Positions 55,871 through 64,000 of a DNA stretch of 64,000 bases are shown here, piece by piece. The first letter of the stretch is position 1. Every line of letters starts with the position of its first letter. Made by a program: the position numbers and the translations under genes. This DNA is from Pomphorhynchus laevis (taxonomy: Eukaryota > Acanthocephala > Palaeacanthocephala > Echinorhynchida > Pomphorhynchidae), in NCBI GenBank assembly GCA_012934845.2, contig WNNJ02003675.1, positions 61,708 to 125,707 on the forward strand. The letters are read 5' to 3'. Under the pieces are notes generated by a model. The model saw only the letters and a list, made by a program, of their open reading frames with translations. It ran no database searches and was not told the DNA's origin.

Positions 55871-55925
55871 TATACTTTAATTTGATATTTTGCCTTGAGG
55901 ACGATAGTAGTTACTGTCGAAATAC

Positions 55926-55956
55926 AAAACCCATTATTGTTTTAATAATGGGTTTT
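55926..55956. repeat. Perfect 13-bp-arm hairpin
   Basis: AAAACCCATTATT, GTTTT, AATAATGGGTTTT. It lies 55 bp beyond the broken end of the Penelope-like copy. Confidence 0.8.
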
Positions 55957-56155
55957 AATCTTTCTTATTACACTAATGTGCCAATTACGTAATCTATTAT
56001 TATATCCGCTTTGTGTTACAATTAGACTCTAATAAATACGATATATAAACAGCTCTATAGTCAGACGAAATCAATCAATCGATTTTTTTAATATGTAATT
56101 TTAAATAAAGAATTATTTCAAAACGATAGTGATACCAATCCGCGTAAATTTGTTT

Positions 56156-56242
56156 GTCATTTTAGTCAGACGCTGAAGAACAACGAAAAACACTGCTGTT
56201 TTGCAGTGTTTTTCGTTGTTCTTCCGCGTCTGGCTAAAATGA
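56156..56242. repeat. Long near-perfect hairpin (about 40-bp arms)
   Basis: GTCATTTTAGTCAGACGC, TGA, AGAACAACGAAAAACACTGC, loop TGTTTT, then the complement with one G:T-type difference and a TCC/TGA mismatch. As RNA it would fold as an 87-nt stem. It could be a MITE or a small-RNA precursor. No coding. Confidence 0.85.
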
Positions 56243-57504
56243 CTGATAAAAATTATATCACATAAATTCTACATTAAGAATATCAACTTTACTTTGTTGA
56301 TAATCATATCAATTTATATATTTAATAAATTACAATTTATTAATTCTAAAATTAATAAATTATTAATAAATTATTAATAATAAATTAATAATAGGGAGTG
56401 AGGATTTCTAGACGTGAAAATTACAAATTGATTACAGAAAATATTAAAATACATATCATTTTTTGTTAAATACTTATCTGGACTCAGCTAAATTAAAGGA
56501 ATCATTGTCATGATATCGGTTAAACCCATCAAACGTATGGGATTTTATTTAACAGAAATGAATTTTACGATGCAAATGTTACAAGTTATGCTTTAAATTT
56601 AATGAGTTTAACAATGATATGTAGATATTGAGAAGCATTTAATATTCACCACTATCTTGATTATAATATGAAAAAATGTCTACGATTAGACAGTGAGGAA
56701 TCTAATAGAGAAATAATAAGCAAAAGTTACGATAGGTATCAGTCAAGCAAAATGTACTACCACTTAGTGAATTTTGAAAATCAAGATGGATCAAAATGCA
56801 AGAGTGGATAGTGCTTGTTGCCAATTCTTTGTGGGGATTTGACGAAGCGATTAACGATGAACATCTATATTTTCTGCTACTTTGAATAGTTTGTCCATAA
56901 TTTGACGATATTGTTTATTCGAAAAATGTAGTGTCAACTGTCAAGGCTGGCAAAATAACTTGCTCGTCTATGAACTGCCAAAAGGGGGTTTGACATTTGC
57001 AAAAACGGTTGTTAATCGTGAATGTGCACTCATAGTATAATAATTATTTTTGTGATCTTACTAGTTCGTCGAATTGTCTCCCACTTTGTCAAACTGCAAC
57101 TTCCGTATCAAACTTTAAAAGGATAATATTCCTATATGCGTATTCTTTAAAAGGTAAATTGTACATTATCAGAAACTACATTCTAACTTGATATACATTC
57201 ACATACATCGATTAATCTGCTTTTAAATAGCGGAAGATGGAGAAAGTAGCGACATTATTTTAAAATATTTTAGGACTTTATCAAACGATATCATTTTCAA
57301 CGAAGGAATCAAATAGAAGTTATAATTTGCATAATTTTTCTCAACAGATTTTTCAAAGTACCACTAATATGTAATAGTGACACTCATTTAGGGATATGAA
57401 TTGCAAAATGCAATTTTTACATTGCCTCAAGCTAGCTTATCACTTCGTCCCTATCACGTTTCGTTGTGATTCGGCTTCAATTATTTCGAGGTTCTTCAAT
57501 TACT
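56243..57504. other. Non-coding stretch
   Basis: AT-rich up to about 56400, then mixed composition with no domain-bearing frame and no clear repeat. Near the right end AATTATTTCGAGGTTCTTCA and AATTACTCGAGGTTCAGCAA repeat at the border of alpha copy 6. Confidence 0.5.
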
Positions 57505-57639
57505 CGAGGTTCAGCAATTTCGCTAGGACCTTGAGTTTCGTTGGAGTGGGATTGCATATACGACCCTTTTAGGTAGTCGATAGAATCGCGGTAGCTTGCG
57601 AAAAGAGGTAGGTATTGAATTCGGTCAGACTCTGATTTC

Positions 57640-58377
57640 CTATTGGAGAAAGAGTCGGATAGCCGCCAGGAAAAAGTCTACTCTGATCGGATCAAAGTGA
57701 AACCTCTTTTGAAGCAATGTATCTTCCTCAATTCTCCAACGAATTAGGTCATAAGAGGTGGACAATTGCTGACGCGACTGCTCCGTACAGAGAGGTTTAA
57801 GCAACCACCTCGGGTGAAGCAGTAAAATGTCGAGGATTAAATTTGTTGATGTGCAATGAAATGTGGGGGACGGTGGTTTGTGAATAAGATAACCGTTCCT
57901 AGCTCTGCGAAGTGATGCGTTGATCCAACGACCAGTTCTGTCTTTGAAATCCGCGAGTATTATGTCATAGCCGCTATCAATAATACCATCCAGGAGGTCG
58001 CGGTTCTTGTGAATCTCCCCTGGACGTATGTAGACATCGGCTAGACTGAGGCGTTTACCGTTCTTACAGAGTGAAACTACTAAACAAGACATGGCTGGAC
58101 ACGAGTAATTTAAAATGAGGGAGGACTTTAAGGAGCACTTAACTAAGGTCAAAAGTCGTTGATATGAAGAGGAGTGAGGTGGGGTTAGGTACGGAGTATA
58201 GTGAGAACATATATGCTTTGGGATAAATCGAGTAATGTCTTGGGGAAGACGGATAGACTGCCTCTCCTGAAGGACTATAACATCTGCGTATCTACCGGAT
58301 AGAAGTCTAATGGCATAAGCACCTCCATAATTCCACTGAAGGATAGTCAGTGAAAAAGGCTCACGAGTACTCTGCAT
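57640..58377 (-). pseudogene. Alpha copy 6 ORF2 endonuclease, 245-aa open frame
   Basis: FSLTILQWNYGGAYAIRLLS, DVIVLQERQS (QET changed to QER, a catalytic change), VYIRPGEIHKNRDLLDGIID, IILADFKDRTGRWINASL (GDFN changed to ADFK). The single frame is long, but two catalytic sites are altered, so it would not cut DNA. Confidence 0.82.
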
Positions 58378-58692
58378 TGTGATGGCTTAGTTGGATAGGG
58401 GGATTGCTTAACTAGACAGAGCTAGGTGCAGGAAGGTCGCCCTTCCTACCAATAGCCCATCCAGGGTAAGTACGTGCCCAGGGCAAAATCTTCATTTCAT
58501 TTATGCTGTTTGCTACTCAGCATTTAACCGATCTTGTGTGGGGGACAGTATGGGCCGAATCCCCCCTCTTCTTTGATTCCGGTAATACTTAAGAGGCCGA
58601 TACGGAGGGATTGGGCCCCACCGAACCCATGGCCATCAAGATTAGATTCTGTAGCTTTCTATATGAAACTTCATTTTTTTCATCAATCAGTT

Positions 58693-59630
58693 TTATGATG
58701 TCCGCATCATCCATCTGATGAGAGGATGGTGAAAAGGAGGCAGGAGTCTTAGATGGCTTCTGAAAACGATTCCTATAATCTTTGAAAACTCCACATTTCC
58801 TGCCCCAGGCAGGATGGCACCCCCGCAGTTAGAGCAGGACGGGGCGGCTACACAACGTACGTCGGACAGTAAGGAGCGGCAAATAGCGGAACCGCATACC
58901 CCATAGGTAGGTGTCACACTGCAGCTGGAGGACCAATGCCCCCATTTGTGACACCAACTGCAGTGGGGAAAAGTGAATTCATCACTTTTAATTAACTGAA
59001 ACTTGAGATTGAGACCCATAAACGGGTTGTTATTCGACTTGTCAAGTGTTTCTGCCCTATCTATAGGGGCGGAGCAAAATCCGACAGAGATAGGTACCCC
59101 GTCCTTTCCATTCAAAAGTCTAAAGTTATTGACCTTAAAAGATGCGCAGAGATTTTCGAGGTCTCCATCGTCAACCCAACAGGGGAGGTTCGTTACTTTT
59201 AAGGTAGATAGGATCGGTTTCTCAGTAAGTTCACCAAAGTTAGCCAAATACGATCTGAAAAATCCAGTATACTCCTTTGCCAGGTCAGCCGTTGCAAAGG
59301 AGATTTTGATTTCGGAATGAAGAAACTTAACGTTATTGAATATTATCCTCGAGGGATAATTTGCACAAAAATTCTTTAGAAAATTTTCGAATAGATTATG
59401 TCGTTGTAATGGGAGTTTAGGCTTTATAATTATAAGATTCTTTTGTTTTGGTATGGGGGAAGCCACTCCCCACTACCAGAAAAAGTAGAAACGTTACTGA
59501 CCTTCGTATTGTGTTGAATTTCATCTAGAAAAGCTTGTTTTAATCCTTCTTTAACAGGAATTTCGACGAAATTCGTTGAATTGCACAGCATAGAATTCTT
59601 TTGAAGCTCCGCACTTACTGTTTTGTTCAT
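58693..59630 (-). pseudogene. Alpha copy 6 ORF1
   Basis: 59630-59430 and 59466-58693 are two overlapping frames with one frameshift at about 59450. NLIIIKPKLPLQRHNLFENF, IIFNNVKFLHSEIKISFATA, knuckles FPHCSWCHKWGHWSSSC and SCSNCGG; the last knuckle is shifted out of frame. Same domain order as the other copies. Confidence 0.78.
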
Positions 59631-59699
59631 TCTTTACGGCTTCGCCGCTAAATTCATCGTACTTCATTGCTTATTAATGCAATGAAAATCCATTCGGCA

Positions 59700-61245
59700 A
59701 AATACACACAATATCATAAAGCAAAATTAACAAATGAAAAAATGTGCAGTGTTAAATACGACGTCGGTATTTCAATCAATTTCCAGAAATCAAGCAAAAT
59801 GGTTGATTCTAAAGGTAATCTAACGATTTATTCTGGAAATTTCGACACTCAAGTAAGTGATTTGTTATCCGATAATATACCGGGTGAGGGGGTTCTACCC
59901 CCAATCCCCAAACTTAAAAACTTGTTGATAATCAAACTTTCTAAGCCATTAGAAAGGCATAACATGTTTAACGTGTTTTTAAGATCTTTGATTAACAACT
60001 ATAATAATCGGATTCTTTTTAATACAGTCAAATTTCATAAAACTTAAATTAACGTATCCTTGGCGACTAATGATTTAGCAAAGGAATACGAACTCTTCTT
60101 CATTTCAAATTTGAGCCGTCTAGATTCGTTACAACGAAAACCTATATTAGCATCCGCTAAAATAAACAATTTACCTCCACACCTGGAGAATAATGATATC
60201 GATGCACTCACTGTACTTTTTAAAGTAAATCCACGATGATCTAAGTATGCTAAACTTAATATCACCAGGTTTCCAATGGTTCGTCAAAGTTTGCGTGGTC
60301 CATTCGGCTGTAGTTGCTTCTCTCAGGTCCCTCGGGTTGCCTGCGAGAATTGTTAACAAGATGGAGATACTGCTGTACACAAAGCGATTATTTTATGAAG
60401 ACCACCCTGATGCGCGTCAGTTCTACCCTATTACGGGTGTACCTCAAGGATCCCCACTTTCTCCAATCTTATATCTTGCTGCCTCCATTGAACTCTTAAA
60501 GATATTTAAAAACGAACAACGTCTAGTGATTTACGCTGATGATACCACAGCCCTGTTCTCTGGACGCAGGTGCAAAGACGTAGTCTCGGTCATCAGCCGA
60601 TTCTTTTTAAGATTAAAAGACCAGTTAACCCGGTCAAATCTTATTTTAAACTCTGCTAAATCACAGGTGGTTGTCTTTCATGGCGCCCCTGCAACAAAGC
60701 AAAATCTTGAGATTAGCACTATCTGTCCTCTCCACCATTTTCGACTAATCACCCACTCTACCTTCACAAGTCGAGTAAAATACCTGGAATTCAACGTCGC
60801 GGTGAACTTGTCGGCGAAAGCTAACCTGGATAGACTTAAACGTATCCTGAAGGGAGCTAGGTGGGCCCTGAAACGAGCCCAGCATGTGTCATTGAAAGGG
60901 AAAACTCAGGTGTGCCTTTGGGACACTTGGGCTATCTCTGGATTAGTCTTCTTCTCAGGAGGACGTCCCCCAGAGCAAAATCTAAGGTTTCTTAAGCTCT
61001 TAATCTCTCGCTTACCCAGCATAGTCCGTCTTAATTAAACTCTTCGGTGGGTGAAAGACCCCGGGTGGTTCAGTCGAAGGGCGGCGTGTTGGATTGATTG
61101 GACCACTTGACCTGAGGCCATAAATATGATGAAAAAAAACAAGGTTTTCCGGTAGACGATGGTTTCTGACGGTTTTTCTTTCTATTTTTGTTTTAATTCT
61201 GTTTCCTATGTATTATTTTTGTTAAGAAAATCTTTATTAATATTA
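59700..61245 (+). mobile_element. Alpha LINE copy 7, internally deleted
   Basis: Has an ORF1 start (59760-60235: GEGVLPPIPKLKNLLIIKLS, LERHNMFNVFLRSLINNY), then jumps near 60240 to the RT (HSAVVASLRSLGLPARIVNK), losing the rest of ORF1, the endonuclease and about 40 RT residues including motif A. The 3' end is complete with tail AAAATCTTTATTAATATTAA. Its 5' end faces that of copy 6 across about 130 bp. Confidence 0.82.
60247..61038 (+). pseudogene. Alpha copy 7 RT remnant (263 aa)
   Basis: FVKVCVVHSAVVASLRSLGL, ITGVPQGSPLSPILYLAAS (motif B), LVIYADDTTALFSG (motif C intact), SRVKYLEFNVAVNLSAKANL, RARWALKRAQH-type block, WAISGLVFFSGGRPPEQNL. Motif A is deleted. The frame ends early in TAA by a late mutation. 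Confidence 0.8.
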
Positions 61246-61670
61246 AAATACACACGTGTATGTACCAATACCTTTGCATAGCTCAAGTCAATAAATAGGT
61301 TAAATGTAAAAACGATTTAATAAGTAATTGTTTGACTTTTGTGTTAAGTAGCATCATAACCATTTAACATAAAGCAACCTTAATAGCAGTTTCAATTGAG
61401 TGATTGTTCATCTCTTGGAGATTTAACCTAAATCGCAGCTATCTGCAAAATGGTTTAAAAGGAATCATTTACCGTATAATTGAACAAATGTTGTAATTGA
61501 ATTATTTACGCTGAAACATTGTATTCTTTCATATTGTATTTTTGCTTGTGCTAGATTTGAACAAAGAAGCTGTTACGTAAGGCGATTTAAAAGCTAAAAT
61601 AAACGATACTAACTGTAGCCATTTATGCAGAATAAATACGAAATATCATTACCACAAACAGCAGGTGCAT

Positions 61671-61853
61671 ATGCGCGATGAATACATTAAACAACATCAA
61701 TTAAGACCGTCGTCAATGTTATGGAGAGAATTATCGAAAAGTAACGTAAATGTCAATGAGTTTACGCTCAATGGATCAATTGCACAAACACGAAAAATAG
61801 TTACAAGAAAATTAGATACTTCGTTAGTCTGCGAATGTAACAAACAACCTTAA
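61671..61853 (+). CDS. Small uncharacterised frame, possible exon
   Basis: About 61 aa: MRDEYIKQHQLRPSSMLWRE, then VNEFTLNGSIAQTRKIVTRK and LDTSLVCECNKQP. It is preceded by CAAACAGCAG, which could be a splice acceptor. Composition is more balanced than chance frames nearby, but there is no recognisable domain. It may be an exon of an unknown gene or chance. Confidence 0.2.
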   Translation: MRDEYIKQHQLRPSSMLWRELSKSNVNVNEFTLNGSIAQTRKIVTRKLDTSLVCECNKQP

Positions 61854-62045
61854 ATGGTAACAACACATTGCGCATACTTTGAACTGTCGAATTATAAAAG
61901 TAGTTTCACCGACATTCAAAGTTAAACACGATATTAAGTTTGCTGTTTATGTTTTCATCAATGAAATCATTGTTTAACATTATAATTAATAATCTCAAAA
62001 ATATTTTATTGACCCGATTATTTTAGGCTGTATTTTCGATGTTCC

Positions 62046-62430
62046 ATATTTTGATTGAAGGAATCGGAAAGACTCAAACAACATGCAGAAACTATATGCT
62101 TTTTCGACTTTTGAGTCTCATCAGTGAGTAGCTGCTGCACAACTAGATTTAAGTGCATCACCTATAGACAGTTTAATAAGTCCTTCCAGTACAACCATGT
62201 ATTAGGAATTTACACTTGTGAGAGTATTAATCATGAATAATTCGCTCACCAGGACCTAACAAGTAGGATTTAAAAAGCACTTATCGTACACACACCAAGC
62301 TCCATTGCTTGTGGTAATTAAACAAATGACCTACTTTTCCCGCCAATTTCCTATTTTGATTGAAGAAATCGGAAAGACCTAACAGCATAAATTAACTTCA
62401 TACTGTTTCGATTTTTGAGTCTCATCATTT
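62046..62430 (+). repeat. Pair of about 80-bp direct repeats
   Basis: TATTTTGATTGAAGGAATCG with GGAAAGAC ... TTTTTCGACTTTTGAGTCTC at 62046-62125, and a similar stretch at 62350-62430, 304 bp apart. Divergence is moderate. The unit is not seen elsewhere in the window. Confidence 0.7.
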
Positions 62431-62758
62431 TGATTTTAGTAATAAAATCATAATAAGGATTTTATTCAATTAATTATTATTCAAAACTATCTTATCGTGT
62501 GTTTCTTTATAGAAATAAGCTTAGAACTAAGAAAGTACTCTTTGGGAAGATACAAGTCGTTAAAATTATATATACAATCTATATACACAATCTCGGTTTA
62601 TTACAGTTCCTTACATTGTTTTTACGGTTTCTTACAGTCAAGCATCCGAAAGTTTGATCCTCTGGTTGTTAATGATGGTCTGCATGGCAAATTGTAGGAT
62701 TTAAGAGCTAACGCCACCAACAATTTAATCTAGATGTCGGAAATGCATTTTCACAATG

Positions 62759-62945
62759 TCACAGAGGCAGCCGAAACGGCGTGTGATAGTTCATCTTACT
62801 GACGATGGCTGCCGGCTATCACATGACCGTCTAGGAGTGACGAGAGTTTGCAGGCCTAAGTAATATGCTCGATTCGAAACCATCCCTAAAGATATATATC
62901 TATCAGTAGGGTGAACTACCATTAGTCGTTTCGGCTGCCTTGTGA
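62759..62945. mobile_element. Small inverted-repeat element with a B-box-like motif
   Basis: Ends CACAGAGGCAGCCGAAACG and CGTTTCGGCTGCCTTGTG are inverted repeats of about 18 bp. Inside lies GATTCGAAACC (62863-62880 region), close to the RNA polymerase III B box, but no convincing A box. It is GC-richer than its flanks. Could be a MITE or a SINE relic. Confidence 0.5.
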
Positions 62946-64000
62946 TATATTTGAAAGGCATCTCCGAGAATTTGCTAACGTAGTAGCATGGGCCTAACCT
63001 CTTTAAACTAACATAATGAATGTTTATTATCTCTGCTGTTTCAATAATTAAACTGTTTAAATAATTATATATATTGGATACTCAGGTCATTGCCCACGAT
63101 TTTGCCTTTACATGGCACAAATTTTGCCTATGCATAGTATATATGTACCATTCAAAGGAAAAAGATACCATGTATTTATCTCCAGAAGAAGGAATACAAA
63201 CACAATACTATATATCGGCATTATTAAGTCGATGACAAAATATATATAGAACTTGATAGAAATATATAGTCAATGATTTATTAATGCCACTTTTGACTTT
63301 AGAACAAGGTTCAAGGTGTATCACAGCCGCTAGTACAGCCGAAATTTTGTTGGACGTTCAATAATTTTTTTTAGAATAATTTACAATTAAAATAAATGAT
63401 CATAATATAAAGTGATACCGAATAATTAAAGAATCGTTTTAAAGCAATTTTAATTTTACGATTGACACTTAGAAATGGCGATTTTAATAATGTCAGATAT
63501 TGTTTACATTATTGTTTAGAAAGCACATCAATATGAAACTTATAATTGATGATTTAAAAATATTACATCGAAAATCAGCAAATAAAGAAACGATTAGTTT
63601 CTTTATTTGCTGATTTATATTTTCTTTATTTTCTTTATTTAAAAGTTGATATTAATATTTTACAGCGTTAGTATTTAAAAATTATTTAGTATATATTTGA
63701 TCAATTTTGTATTAGTGCAATTGTCAATGACTTCAATACTTTAAGACTTCAACACTTTAAGACTTTACTTTAATACGGTAAACTTTCTACTCTAAACTTT
63801 TATATTTGTAGCACAGAATCAACGAAGTATCTATATATTTTACTAGTTATTTCTATATTTTGAAATAAGAACAGTTTTTAATAAAAATCAATTAATAATT
63901 TAAATGAGAAAAAGATAATTTTTAATAATTAATTATAAATATTATTATATTTATATATAATATATTTATATATTTATTATATAATATAAATATATTATAT
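62946..64000. other. AT-rich non-coding right end
   Basis: No domain-bearing frame. Contains the hairpin at 63572-63616 and ends in long ATATTTAT-type low complexity from about 63880. Confidence 0.6.
63572..63616. repeat. Perfect 20-bp-arm hairpin
   Basis: AAATCAGCAAATAAAGAAAC, loop GATTA, then the exact complement. Single copy in the window. Could be a cruciform site or a small-RNA hairpin. Confidence 0.85.

Larger units (their letters stand above)
57505..59640 (-). mobile_element. Alpha LINE copy 6, 3'-truncated
   Basis: ORF1 from 59630 (MNKTVSAELQKNSMLCN) to about 58400, then ORF2 endonuclease 58377-57640 and a little more to 57505. RT and 3'UTR are missing, which is opposite to normal LINE 5' truncation and points to a later deletion or rearrangement. 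At the break the sequence CTGAACCTCGA is duplicated. ORF2 start MQSTREPFSL is shared with copy 2. Confidence 0.8.

Noticed and set aside
62840-62900. A tRNA gene
   Set aside because: Only a B-box-like word is present; no cloverleaf with anticodon arm and no acceptor pairing could be drawn.

Overview
The window is AT-rich nuclear DNA of an invertebrate animal. The evidence is a spliced host gene with two very short introns (53 and 47 bp) beside long transposon-filled ones, together with Penelope-like elements, CR1-like and Jockey-like LINEs, a Ty3/Gypsy remnant and a Mutator-type remnant. I cannot name the species. A nematode-like or other small invertebrate genome fits, but that is only an inference.

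Layout. 1-591: fossil Ty3/Gypsy integrase region. 1673-14715: a complete LUC7-like splicing-factor gene on the + strand (U1 snRNP-associated, two zinc fingers, RS tail). It has seven coding exons plus a possible alternative terminal exon, and its introns hold several repeat remnants. 14825-17230: AT-rich satellite of about 317-bp units starting in the gene's 3' flank. 17643-18228: fold-back Penelope fragment with GIY-YIG coding and a hammerhead-ribozyme-like motif. 19228-22188: Penelope-like reverse transcriptase element bounded by long terminal inverted repeats (TIRs); pieces of these terminal repeats recur across the window. 22.2-28.3 kb: a mosaic of repeat fragments. 28.35-35.17 kb: a CR1-like LINE with a second LINE inserted in it in the opposite orientation. 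35.2-37.1 kb: a retroelement tail fossil, a MITE with 55-bp inverted repeats, and a minisatellite.

37.87-61.25 kb is dominated by seven copies of one Jockey-like LINE family (called alpha here). They form head-to-tail arrays that diverge from a point near 45.7 kb, and a second divergent pair meets near 59.65 kb. All are broken. Two copies in opposite orientation share the same inactivating defects. A four-finger C2H2 zinc-finger protein (53820-54374, - strand) lies just past the end of one array, followed by another Penelope-like copy. 55.9-64 kb is otherwise AT-rich, with hairpins and small repeats.

The only convincing host genes are the LUC7-like gene and the zinc-finger gene. No tRNA, rRNA, CRISPR array or bacterial-type operon was seen. 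The most interesting points are the TIR-bounded Penelope-like RT element, the divergent head-to-tail LINE arrays, the hammerhead-like motif, and the RS-tail exon of the LUC7-like gene, which is hidden in a frame different from the longest open frame at that place.
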